NCBI RefSeq assembly: GCF_003837805.1
Contig: NZ_RQIT01000001.1
Coordinates: 744,001 to 808,000 of the forward strand
From: Bradyrhizobium sp. RP6
GTDB lineage: Bacteria; Pseudomonadota; Alphaproteobacteria; Rhizobiales; Xanthobacteraceae
DNA: 64,000 bases
Direction of reading: 5' to 3'
Made by a program: the position numbers and the translations under genes. The notes below the pieces were generated by a model that had not been told where the DNA came from, did not search any database, and saw only the letters and a list, made by a program, of their open reading frames with translations. Below are positions 49,692-58,121 of this stretch, piece after piece. Every line of letters starts with the position of its first letter. Positions within the stretch are counted from its first letter, which is position 1.

Positions 49692-50063
49692 CTAGCCGCC
49701 GCGAAGCGCGGCTTCGATGGTCTTGCCGAGTGCATCGAGCTGAAACGGCTTCTGGAGTGCCGGCCGGTCGCGGTATTGTTCGGGCAGGCCGGAAGAGCCG
49801 TAACCGGTGGCGAAGATGAACGGGCAGCCCTTCGCCATGATGACATCGGCCACCGGCGAGATGACCTTGCCATTGACGTTGACGTCCAGAATGGCCAGGT
49901 CGAACTCGGTTGATTGCGCAAGCCGCATGGCCTCGGTGATGTCGCCCGCTTCGGCGGCAACCTTGTAGCCGAGCTCCTCCAGCATATCCGCGACCATCAT
50001 TCTGATCATGACCTCGTCCTCGACGAGGAAAACAGAGCGGCCCGAAAGCCCTGTCGCAGTCAT
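49692..50063 (-). CDS. Single-domain response regulator
   Basis: 123 residues: receiver with acidic Glu15/Asp16 (VEDEVM), Asp60 in LAILDVNV as phospho-acceptor, Lys in ALQKPF. No output domain. AAGGA precedes the ATG at 50063; a longer frame to 50147 is less likely. Its pattern (FLVEDEVMIRMMV, GKVISPVADVIMAKG) is the common rhizobial CheY-like type. It separates surE from pcm and runs against them; no kinase is adjacent. Confidence 0.88.
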   Translation of the reverse strand: MTATGLSGRSVFLVEDEVMIRMMVADMLEELGYKVAAEAGDITEAMRLAQSTEFDLAILDVNVNGKVISPVADVIMAKGCPFIFATGYGSSGLPEQYRDRPALQKPFQLDALGKTIEAALRGG

Positions 50064-50289
50064 AGGTGAGTCCTTGCCCATTCTCGTAAACGTTCGCAGA
50101 TAACGATAGGGGACGCAATGCGCGTTTCGGCGAGCGCAAACCCGCAAATGGCTTAGCGATTGAAAGCCCGATTGTGGTCAAATGCTGCGCCGAAAGGCTA
50201 CCATGAGTTCCTGAGCCGGAACAAGATTCTCGTTTAGGGTTCTTGCGGTGCAGTACGCGATCCACCAGACGAGATGAGCAACAGCAGCT

Positions 50290-50940
50290 ATGACGTCCGA
50301 TCAGCACCCGCCGGAAAAGATGATGTTTCAGCTGACGCTGAGGCGTCGGGGCATTAGCGATCAGGCCGTGCTTAGGACCATGGAGGCGGTGCCGCGCGAG
50401 CTTTTCGTCGACGAGTCCGATCGCGACGGCGCCTATCTCGACAGCGCACTGCCGATCGCCTGCGGGCAGACCATCAGCCAGCCCTTTGTGGTCGCCTACA
50501 TGACCGAGCAGCTCCAGCTCCAGAAGCAGCACCGGGTCCTCGAAATCGGCACCGGCTCTGGCTATCAGGCGGCCGTATTGTCGCGCCTTTCTGGCCAGGT
50601 GCTGACAGTCGAGCGCTATCGCAAGCTCGCCGACACGGCACGCGCCCGGCTCGAAAAGCTCGATTGTCACAATGTCGAGGTGATGCTCGGCGACGGTCTC
50701 AATCTGCCTCCCAATATCGGTCCGTTCGACCGCATCATCGTCACCGCCGCGATGGAGCAGATTCCGGCGAACCTGGTCGAGCGGCTGGAGGTCGGAGGCA
50801 TCCTGATCGCTCCCGTCGGCCCGCATCAGGGCGTACAGACGCTGACCCGCTTGACCCGTAGCGAAACCGGGATCGACCGCAGGGAACTCGTCGAGGTCCG
50901 CTTCGTGCCGGCACTGCCCGGCGTGGCGCGGGAGCTGTAG
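50290..50940 (+). CDS. pcm: Protein-L-isoaspartate O-methyltransferase
   Basis: 216 residues, class I SAM methyltransferase. Motif I is [18 protein letters not shown], and the N-terminal part carries the family signature [32 protein letters not shown] in pieces (only key parts quoted here). It repairs isoaspartyl residues in aged proteins. It follows surE after the inverted receiver gene and precedes nlpD. Confidence 0.94.
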   Translation: MTSDQHPPEKMMFQLTLRRRGISDQAVLRTMEAVPRELFVDESDRDGAYLDSALPIACGQTISQPFVVAYMTEQLQLQKQHRVLEIGTGSGYQAAVLSRLSGQVLTVERYRKLADTARARLEKLDCHNVEVMLGDGLNLPPNIGPFDRIIVTAAMEQIPANLVERLEVGGILIAPVGPHQGVQTLTRLTRSETGIDRRELVEVRFVPALPGVAREL

Positions 50941-51049
50941 AATCCCGGATCGGCTGCGCCGCCAACACCTTATTGGGAGGGTTAAGGCGTTATTTACTCG
51001 ACGCGTGTTTACTTAAAACACCAGTTCTGTTGCGTACGAGTGAGTAACC

Positions 51050-52435
51050 ATGTTCGCTGTCGCCGAGTTGCTTTACTCGCGCCGCGTGCCGCAGGTCGCG
51101 GTGCTGGCGCTGATCTCCTTCAGCTTCGCAGGGTGCAGCGCCGACATGTCGTCGCGGCTGTCCCAGACGAATTTCTCCAACCCCTTCGCCTCGGAAGCCA
51201 CGGGGTCGGTGCAGCAGGCACCCCCGCCGCAGCGTGAGCTGCCGCAATATGCGCGGCCGCAGACGCAGCCCGGTCATTATCAGTCGCAGCCCTTGCCGCC
51301 GCCGGCCGTGTCCGCGCCGCAATCCTACCCCGCTGCGTCCGGTGGGGGAGTCTCCGGGGGAGGGCGCGGCGTCAGCTCCTACGCGCCTCCGGCGCAGCCG
51401 CATCTCGAGACCACGGCCACCGTGCCGCCGCACTCGGTCGCGGCCGCCCAGCCGGCCGGCGGGACCAAGATCATCGTCGGCACCAGCGATACGCTCGACG
51501 TGCTCGCCAAGCGCTATCGCGTCACGCCGCAGGCTATCCTTGCCGCCAACGGCTACAAGGGCCCGCGCGCGCTCTCGCCGGGGCAGCAGCTTATCATCCC
51601 GCATCCGGCGACCGCCGCTGCGCCGGCGCCTGCGGTGGCGCCCGTTGCGGCGGCGCCCGCTGCCAAGCCGGTTGCGGCCACGACTGCGCCGTCGAGCACC
51701 CATTTCGTCAATCGCGGCGATACGCTCGCCAGCATTGCGCGGAAGAATCGAATCTCGGCGGCTGAACTCGCCCGTGCAAATGGCCTCGATCCGTCTGCCA
51801 AACTCAAGCTCGGCGCCAAGCTGACCGTGCCCGGCGCGAAGACTGCGGCCGTCGCGGCGCCGGTTGCTGCGGCGCCGGTCGGGGCTGCTCCGGTGGCCGG
51901 AATGCTCCAGCCCGTAGCGGCTGCTCCGGCGCCCGCCACCAAGATGGCCGCTGCTGCCGCGCCGGTGCAGAGTGCGCGCCTCGCTCAGGCGACGGCCAAT
52001 GTCGAAGAGAAGCCCGCCGAGACCCCGCCGAAGGCCGCGGAGGCCACCGGTGCGCTGCCGACCTTCCGCTGGCCGGTCCGCGGCAAGGTGGTCACGAGCT
52101 ACGGCGCCAAAACCAATGGCAAGGCCAATGATGGAATCAATCTCGCAGTGCCCGAGGGGACGCCGGTCAAGGCGGCCGAAGACGGCGTCGTCGCCTATTC
52201 CGGCAACGAGCTGAAAGGGTACGGCAATCTGGTCCTGGTTCGGCACTCCAACGGCTACGTCACCGCATATGCCCATGCGAGTGAGCTGTTGGTGAAGCGC
52301 GGCGATACCATCAAGCGCGGTCAGGTCATTGCCAAGTCGGGTCAATCCGGGGAGGTGGCGTCGCCGCAGCTCCACTTCGAGATCCGCAAGGGATCAAGCC
52401 CGGTTGACCCGCTTCAATTCCTGAATGGGGCGTGA
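51050..52435 (+). CDS. nlpD: LysM / LytM-domain lipoprotein (NlpD-like)
   Basis: 461 residues. Lipobox-like FSFAGC near residue 28, two LysM repeats (GTSDTLDVLAKRYRVTPQAI and NRGDTLASIARKNRISAAEL), Ala/Pro linkers and a C-terminal M23/LytM domain. The catalytic positions are degenerate: HxxxD is replaced (ANDGINLA) and the last motif is QLHFE instead of HLHFE. Such LytM proteins act as amidase activators (NlpD/EnvC) in septal wall splitting rather than as peptidases. A near-CtrA box, TTAA-N7-TTTAC, is at 50982-50997. Confidence 0.88.
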   Translation: MFAVAELLYSRRVPQVAVLALISFSFAGCSADMSSRLSQTNFSNPFASEATGSVQQAPPPQRELPQYARPQTQPGHYQSQPLPPPAVSAPQSYPAASGGGVSGGGRGVSSYAPPAQPHLETTATVPPHSVAAAQPAGGTKIIVGTSDTLDVLAKRYRVTPQAILAANGYKGPRALSPGQQLIIPHPATAAAPAPAVAPVAAAPAAKPVAATTAPSSTHFVNRGDTLASIARKNRISAAELARANGLDPSAKLKLGAKLTVPGAKTAAVAAPVAAAPVGAAPVAGMLQPVAAAPAPATKMAAAAAPVQSARLAQATANVEEKPAETPPKAAEATGALPTFRWPVRGKVVTSYGAKTNGKANDGINLAVPEGTPVKAAEDGVVAYSGNELKGYGNLVLVRHSNGYVTAYAHASELLVKRGDTIKRGQVIAKSGQSGEVASPQLHFEIRKGSSPVDPLQFLNGA

Positions 52436-52474
52436 GGCGCACCTTCGGTCGGGCACACCCTCGCCAAAAACACG

Positions 52475-52524
52475 CTGTCATCGTCCGCCTTGTGCGCACT
52501 TGCGCACAAGGCGGACGATGACAG
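52475..52524. repeat. Perfect 24-bp inverted repeat between convergent genes
   Basis: Arms 52475-52498 and 52501-52524 are exact complements with a two-base spacer. Located between convergent nlpD and the DUF815 gene, it is a good candidate for a bidirectional terminator; the sequence GTCATCGTCCGCC also looks like a dispersed palindrome. Confidence 0.85.
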
Positions 52525-52548
52525 TCGTGAGTGAGGTGACGGCGAGCC

Positions 52549-53538
52549 TTACTTCGCCGTCAGCTTCACGCCGAGCCGTCCCGCCAGCTCCTGCACGAAC
52601 TGCCACGCGACGCGGCCCGAGCGCGAGCCGCGTGTCGTGGACCATTCCAGCGCCTCGCGCTCCAGCGCCTCGTCGCCGATCTTGATGGCGAAATGGCTAC
52701 AATAGCCGCGTACCATGGCGAGATATTCGTCCTGGCTGCAGCGGTGAAAGCCGAGCCAGAGGCCGAAGCGATCCGACAGTGACACCTTCTCCTCGACCGC
52801 TTCGCCCGGATTGATCGCGGTCGAGCGCTCGTTCTCGATCATCTCGCGCGCCAGCAGATGGCGGCGGTTGGAGGTGGCGTAGAGGACGACGTTCTCGGGC
52901 CGGCCTTCGATGCCGCCTTCGAGCACGGCCTTGAGCGATTTGTAGGAGGCATCATTGCCGTCGAAGGAGAGGTCATCGCAGAACACGATGAAGCGGAAGG
53001 ACGAGGCCCTCAGCTGCTCCATCAGCGCGGGCAGGCTCTCGATGTCCTCGCGATGGATCTCGATCAGCTTCAGCTTGTCGGCCGGTTTGCGTTCCGCGTT
53101 GATGCTGGCATGCGCCGCCTTCACCAGCGACGACTTGCCCATGCCGCGTGCGCCCCAGAGCAGGGCGTTATTGGCCGGCAGGCCGTTGGCGAAGCGCTCG
53201 GTGTTCTCCATCAGGATGTCGCGCATCCGGTCGACGCCCTTCAGCAGGAACAGCTCGACGCGGCTAACCCGCGGCACGGCCGCAAGGCGCCCGTCCGGAT
53301 GCCAGACATAGGCATCCGCCCGTTCGAACGATTCGCACTCGACGGCTGGCTTGCTCTGGGCGGAGAGGTGCGCCGCGATCGTCTCCAGCGCGCGGACGAT
53401 GCGCTCCTGGGAGAGGTCTGGGGCTGTGGCGATGGCTTTGGAGGCTGCCGTGGGGCGTTTTGCCGCGACGTGGGCGAGCTTCCTGGCAGGGGTGAGGGGG
53501 CCTTTGCCGGCCGGGCTTTTGTTTGGTTTTTTGGGCAT
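52549..53538 (-). CDS. DUF815-type AAA+ ATPase
   Basis: 329 residues. Walker A is GARGMGKSS (129-137) and Walker B FRFIVFCDDL; sensor-like YATSNRRHLL follows. DUF815 proteins are predicted P-loop ATPases without defined biochemical role; they are common in proteobacteria. ATG 53538 has AGGAA 8 bases upstream; the frame extension to 53589 would add 17 unconserved residues. It runs opposite to its neighbours and is bounded by the 52475 hairpin. Confidence 0.88.
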   Translation of the reverse strand: MPKKPNKSPAGKGPLTPARKLAHVAAKRPTAASKAIATAPDLSQERIVRALETIAAHLSAQSKPAVECESFERADAYVWHPDGRLAAVPRVSRVELFLLKGVDRMRDILMENTERFANGLPANNALLWGARGMGKSSLVKAAHASINAERKPADKLKLIEIHREDIESLPALMEQLRASSFRFIVFCDDLSFDGNDASYKSLKAVLEGGIEGRPENVVLYATSNRRHLLAREMIENERSTAINPGEAVEEKVSLSDRFGLWLGFHRCSQDEYLAMVRGYCSHFAIKIGDEALEREALEWSTTRGSRSGRVAWQFVQELAGRLGVKLTAK

Positions 53539-53720
53539 GTCCGAAGTTCCTGAGAACGCAGCCATATCGGGCCTGACGGCGCGTCGCAAGGTGCCCCAAA
53601 AGGGCAGTCTGGCAGCGTTGCAATTGGGGCAATGGCCGCTATAGTCCGCGCGAATTTGACCGAACCGGTCGCCTTTGAGGGCCTGACCGGCTTTCCCCTG
53701 TTCTCACGAGGATCGTCCGA

Positions 53721-54089
53721 ATGCTGATTACCCCTGCGTATGCCCAGGCCGCGGGCGCCGGCGACACCAACAGCATGTTGATGTCGCTGCTGCCGTTCGC
53801 GCTGATCTTCGTGATCATGTACTTCCTGATTCTGCGTCCGCAGCAGAAGAAGGTCCGCGACCACGCCGAGCTCGTGAAGAACATCCGCCGCGGCGACACC
53901 ATCGTGACCTCGGGAGGCCTCGTCGGCAAGGTCACCAAGGTCGTCGACGACGACCAGATCGAGTTCGAGATTTCCGATGGCGTGCGCGTGCGGCAGATGC
54001 GCCAGATGATCTCGGGCGTGCGAGCCAAGGGCGAGCCGGCCAAGGAAAGCTCGAAGGAAAGCGCCAAGGACGACACAGCGGCAAAGTGA
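53721..54089 (+). CDS. yajC: Sec translocon auxiliary protein YajC
   Basis: 122 residues: one membrane helix (LMSLLPFALIFVIMYFLILRP) and the conserved QQKKVRDHAELVKNIRRGD region. It associates with SecDF in the inner membrane. Three-gene unit yajC-secD-secF begins here. Confidence 0.95.
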   Translation: MLITPAYAQAAGAGDTNSMLMSLLPFALIFVIMYFLILRPQQKKVRDHAELVKNIRRGDTIVTSGGLVGKVTKVVDDDQIEFEISDGVRVRQMRQMISGVRAKGEPAKESSKESAKDDTAAK

Positions 54090-54136
54090 GCGCCCGCGCG
54101 AGTCGCTCAAGTCTCCTGATCTGACAGGTCCAGTCG

Positions 54137-55741
54137 ATGTTGTATTTCACGCGGTGGAGGGCGCTGGGGATTATCCTGACGGCGCTGATCGTGTGCCTCT
54201 GCGCGGTCCCCAACTTCTTCCCCGAGGCGCAGGTCAAGACCTGGCCCGCCTGGGCGCAGCGGCGGCTCGTGCTCGGCCTCGACCTGCAGGGCGGCTCCTA
54301 CCTGCTACTCGAGGTCGATTCCAACTACGTGAAGAAGGAGCGGCTCGACCAGGTCCGCGACGACGTTCGCCGGACGCTGCGCGATGCCAAGATCGGCTTC
54401 ACGGGTGGCGTTACCGTGCGTAACGACGCGGTCGAGGTTCGTGTCACCAAGGAATCCGATGCGCCGGCCGCACTCGCCAAGCTGCGGGAGCTGTCCCAGC
54501 CGTTGGGCGGCCTCATGGGATCCAGCGGTCAGCGCGACCTTGAGGTGGCAGATGCCGGCGGTGGTGTAATCCGCCTGAGCATCCCGCAGGCCGCCATGCT
54601 CGACCGCATGCGCAAGACCATCGAGCAGTCGATCCAAATCGTCGAACGCCGCGTCAACGAGCTCGGCACCGTCGAGCCCGTGATCCAGCGCCAGGGCAAT
54701 GACCGCATCCTAGTGCAGGTCCCGGGTCTTCAGGACCCGACGCGCCTGAAGGAACTGCTGGGCAAGACCGCGAAGATGGAATTCCGCATGGTCGACACCT
54801 CCGTGCCGCCGGATCAGGCGCAGCAGGGGCGGTTGCCGCCGGAATCCGAGCTGTTGATGAGCGCATCGCCACCGCCCACGCCCTACGTGGTCAAGAAGCA
54901 GGTGCTGGTCGCGGGCGGCGACCTGACCGACGGCCAGGCGAGCTTCGACCAGCGTACGGGCGAGCCGGTCGTCAGCTTCAAGTTCAACACCTCGGGCGCG
55001 CGCAAGTTCTCGCAGGCCACGACGGAGAACGTCGGACTGCCCTTTGCGATCGTGCTCGACAACAAGGTGATCTCGGCGCCCGTGATCCGCGAGCCGATCA
55101 CCGGCGGTCAGGGTCAGATCTCCGGCAATTTCACGGTGCAATCGGCCAACGATCTCGCGATCCTGCTGCGTGCCGGCGCGCTGCCGGCACCGCTCACGGT
55201 GGTCGAGGAACGCACCGTCGGTCCGGGCCTCGGTCAGGATTCGATCGAGAAGGGCGAGTTGGCGGCCTATGTCGGCTCGATCCTCGTCATCGTCTTCATG
55301 CTGCTGACCTACCGTCTGTTCGGGGTGTTCGCCAACATCGCAGTGGCCATCAACGTCGCGATGATCTTCGGGCTGCTGTCGCTGCTCAATGCGACGCTGA
55401 CGTTGCCCGGCATCGCCGGCATCGTGCTCACCGTTGGTATCGCGGTGGACTCCAACGTGCTGATCTACGAGCGTATCCGCGAGGAGCTGCGCGGCGGTCG
55501 CAACGCGATCTCGGCCATCGACGCCGGCTTCAAGCGGGCGCTCGCGACCATCCTCGATTCCAACATCACCACCTTCATTGCTGCCGCGGTGCTGTTCTAC
55601 ATCGGCACCGGCCCCGTGCGCGGCTTTGCCGTGACGCTCGGCATCGGCATCATCACCACGGTGTTCACCGCCTTCACCATGACCCGGCTGATCGTCGCCT
55701 GGTGGGTGCGGTGGAAGCGGCCGCAGAGCGTGCCGATCTAG
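54137..55741 (+). CDS. secD: Protein translocase subunit SecD
   Basis: 534 residues, RND-superfamily member with six membrane helices; the first segment carries GLDLQGGSYLLLEVD and the membrane core has AGIVLTVGIAVDSNVLIYERIREELRGG (key pieces). It uses the proton gradient to pull exported proteins through SecYEG. The stop overlaps the Shine-Dalgarno of secF. Confidence 0.97.
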   Translation: MLYFTRWRALGIILTALIVCLCAVPNFFPEAQVKTWPAWAQRRLVLGLDLQGGSYLLLEVDSNYVKKERLDQVRDDVRRTLRDAKIGFTGGVTVRNDAVEVRVTKESDAPAALAKLRELSQPLGGLMGSSGQRDLEVADAGGGVIRLSIPQAAMLDRMRKTIEQSIQIVERRVNELGTVEPVIQRQGNDRILVQVPGLQDPTRLKELLGKTAKMEFRMVDTSVPPDQAQQGRLPPESELLMSASPPPTPYVVKKQVLVAGGDLTDGQASFDQRTGEPVVSFKFNTSGARKFSQATTENVGLPFAIVLDNKVISAPVIREPITGGQGQISGNFTVQSANDLAILLRAGALPAPLTVVEERTVGPGLGQDSIEKGELAAYVGSILVIVFMLLTYRLFGVFANIAVAINVAMIFGLLSLLNATLTLPGIAGIVLTVGIAVDSNVLIYERIREELRGGRNAISAIDAGFKRALATILDSNITTFIAAAVLFYIGTGPVRGFAVTLGIGIITTVFTAFTMTRLIVAWWVRWKRPQSVPI

Positions 55742-55751
55742 GAGCCTGATC

Positions 55752-56771
55752 TTGACTCACACCGTTCTCATCGGGCTCGGCGTCCTTATTGCCATTCTCA
55801 CCGTGGTCTCGGTGTTTGGCTGGCTGCCGTCGCTCCGCATCGTCCCTGACGATACGCATTTCGACTTCACACGCTTCCGCCGCATTAGCTTCCCGATCTC
55901 GGCCGCGCTGTCGATCCTCGCGATCGTGTTGTTCTTCACCCATGGCCTGAATTTCGGCATCGACTTCCGCGGCGGCACGCTGCTGGAAGTCAAGGCGAAG
56001 TCGGGCGCCGCCGACATCGCGGCGATGCGCACGACGTTGGATGCTCTGCGTCTCGGCGAGGTCCAGCTCCAGCAGTTTGGCGGACCCGAGAACGTCTTGA
56101 TCCGCGTCGCGGAGCAGCCCGGCGGCGACGCCGCCCAGCAGGAGGCCGTGCAGAAGGTTCGCGCCGCGCTCGGCGACTCCGTCGAATATCGCCGCGTCGA
56201 GGTGGTCGGCCCGCGCGTCTCAGGCGAATTGCTGGCCTACGGCATGCTCGGCCTGATGCTCGCGATCGTCGGCATCTTGGTCTATCTCTGGTTCCGCTTC
56301 GAATGGCAGTTCGCGCTCGGCGCCATGATCGCGAACGTGCACGACATCGTGCTGACCATCGGCTTCATGTCGATCAGCCAGGTCGATTTCGACCTGACCA
56401 GCATCGCAGCACTGCTGACGATCTTGGGCTATTCGCTCAACGATACCGTCGTCATCTACGATCGTATCCGTGAAATGCTGCGGCGCTACAAGAAGATGCC
56501 AATGCCGCAGCTTCTCAACGAGTCCATCAACTCGACGCTCTCGCGTTCGATCATCACTCACTTCACGGTGACGCTGGCGCTGCTCGCGCTGCTGTTGTTC
56601 GGCGGGCACGCGATCCACAGCTTTACCGCAGTAATGATGTTCGGCGTGGTGCTGGTCGGCACCTATACCTCGATCTTCATTGCGGCCCCGATCCTGATCT
56701 ACCTCGGCGTCGGCGAGCATCGCGAAGATGCGCCCGATACGGCTGCGCCGGCGAAGAAAAGCAAGGCATGA
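55752..56771 (+). CDS. secF: Protein translocase subunit SecF
   Basis: 339 residues from a TTG start with AGGAG 7 bases upstream, inside the secD stop. The signatures GIDFRGGTLLEV and ILGYSLNDTVVIYDRIREML are intact. Partner of SecD. The next genes are the NDUFAF3- and NDUFAF6-like ones on the same strand, 61 bases away, likely in the same transcript. Confidence 0.97.
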   Translation: MTHTVLIGLGVLIAILTVVSVFGWLPSLRIVPDDTHFDFTRFRRISFPISAALSILAIVLFFTHGLNFGIDFRGGTLLEVKAKSGAADIAAMRTTLDALRLGEVQLQQFGGPENVLIRVAEQPGGDAAQQEAVQKVRAALGDSVEYRRVEVVGPRVSGELLAYGMLGLMLAIVGILVYLWFRFEWQFALGAMIANVHDIVLTIGFMSISQVDFDLTSIAALLTILGYSLNDTVVIYDRIREMLRRYKKMPMPQLLNESINSTLSRSIITHFTVTLALLALLLFGGHAIHSFTAVMMFGVVLVGTYTSIFIAAPILIYLGVGEHREDAPDTAAPAKKSKA

Positions 56772-56832
56772 TCCGAACCTCATGCCCTCGCAGGAGTTTG
56801 CGAGGGCAGTAAGCCCCATTCGGACGAAGCTC

Positions 56833-57216
56833 ATGGCCGGCGATCCCAATGCTCCGCATTTCCCGCGCTCGGCGCCGATCGAGGCCTATGGCAAGGGCGG
56901 CTTCGCCTTTGCCGGTATGTCGCATCGGGGTTCGCTGCTCTGCCTGCCGGACGCGATCTGGGCCTGGGACGTGACGGACCCCGCGAAGATCGATCGCTAT
57001 TCGCTGGATCGGATCTTCACGGCCGCCAACAGCATCGACACGCTCCTGGTCGGCACCGGAACCGGGCTGTGGCTGCCGCCGCCGGAGTTGCGTCAGGCCC
57101 TTAAGGCGGTGAGGGTGGTGCTGGACACAATGCAGACCGGACCCGCCGTGCGCACCTACAACATCATGATTGGCGAACGGCGGCGCGTTGCTGCTGCGCT
57201 GATCGCCGTGCCATGA
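56833..57216 (+). CDS. Mth938-domain protein, NDUFAF3 homologue
   Basis: 127 residues from ATG 56833 (MAGDPNAPHFPRSAPIEAYGKGGFAFAG...). The Mth938/DUF498 fold is recognisable by IEAYGKGGFAF, WDVTDPAKI and LLVGTGTGLWLPPPELR. The mitochondrial member is complex I assembly factor NDUFAF3. It overlaps the next gene by 4 bases. A role in NADH dehydrogenase assembly in bacteria is inferred, not shown. Confidence 0.88.
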   Translation: MAGDPNAPHFPRSAPIEAYGKGGFAFAGMSHRGSLLCLPDAIWAWDVTDPAKIDRYSLDRIFTAANSIDTLLVGTGTGLWLPPPELRQALKAVRVVLDTMQTGPAVRTYNIMIGERRRVAAALIAVP

Positions 57217-58076
57217 GCAGCCCTGCGCCGCCGCCCGACTCCGTTGCCTTCTGCGCCGATCTGGTGCGAAGCCATGACTTTCCGCGTTACGCCGCGACCC
57301 TGTTCGCGCCGGTCGCCGAGCGCCGTGCGTTGCTGGCCCTGTATGCCTTCAACGTCGAGATCGTCCGCGTCCGTGACCAGGTGAGCCAGCCTTTGCCCGG
57401 CGAGATCCGCCTGCAATGGTGGACAGACATGCTGTCGGGCCATGTCCACGGCGGCGCCGAGGGCAATCCCGTGGCAGCCGAGCTGCTCAGCGCGATCCGT
57501 GATTTCAACCTGCCGGTCGAGCCGCTGTCGCAGCTGGCCGACGAGCACCAGTTCGATCTCTACAACGACCCGATGCCGACCATGGCCGCGCTGGAGGGCT
57601 ATCTGGCCGCGACCTCGTCGGCGCTGTTCGGTCTGGCGGCGCAGGTCTTGGGACCGCCGTCGGAGGCGGTCGAGCATCTCGCCCGCCATGCCGGGTTGGC
57701 GCAGGGCATCGTGCAGGTCATCGCCAATTTGCCGCGCGACGCCGCGCACCGGCAATTGTTCCTGCCGCAGCAGCTGATGGAGAGGCACAATTGCAGCATC
57801 GAGGATGTCTTCGCCGGCAAGGAGACACCCAATCTGCATGCGGTGCTGGAGCAGCTTGCGGGTGAAGCCCGGCAGCATCTGACGACGGCTTCGTCGCTGC
57901 TGGCACAGGTGGCACCGTCCATGCGGCCGGCGTTTCTGCCGTTGAGCCAGGCGCAGGCCGATCTCAAGCGCCTGTCGCGTCCGGAACGCAACCCGTTTAC
58001 GCTGCAGCCGTCGTCGCGGCTGCGCACGCTCTGGACGCTGTGGCGCGCCTCGCGATCGCGTGAATTTACCAAATAG
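57213..58076 (+). CDS. Phytoene/squalene-synthase-like protein, NDUFAF6 type
   Basis: 287 residues of the squalene/phytoene synthase fold (ALLALYAFNVEIVRVRDQV, EIRLQWWTDML, LARHAGLAQGIVQVIANLPRDA). Both aspartate-rich prenyl-diphosphate motifs, DxxxD/E, are lost, so it is unlikely to make carotenoids or hopanoids. Mitochondrial NDUFAF6, a complex I assembly factor, is of this type. Coupled (ATGA) to the NDUFAF3-like gene, which supports joint function. No crt genes are nearby. Confidence 0.82.
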   Translation: MSSPAPPPDSVAFCADLVRSHDFPRYAATLFAPVAERRALLALYAFNVEIVRVRDQVSQPLPGEIRLQWWTDMLSGHVHGGAEGNPVAAELLSAIRDFNLPVEPLSQLADEHQFDLYNDPMPTMAALEGYLAATSSALFGLAAQVLGPPSEAVEHLARHAGLAQGIVQVIANLPRDAAHRQLFLPQQLMERHNCSIEDVFAGKETPNLHAVLEQLAGEARQHLTTASSLLAQVAPSMRPAFLPLSQAQADLKRLSRPERNPFTLQPSSRLRTLWTLWRASRSREFTK

Positions 58077-58121
58077 CGCCTGGCTTGTCGCCTGAGCCGG
58101 GCAAATGCTCTATGTTGTCCT

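Noticed and set aside
57213..58076. Carotenoid or hopanoid biosynthesis gene (crtB/hpnC)
   Set aside because: Both Asp-rich substrate motifs are missing and no crt or hpn genes are nearby.
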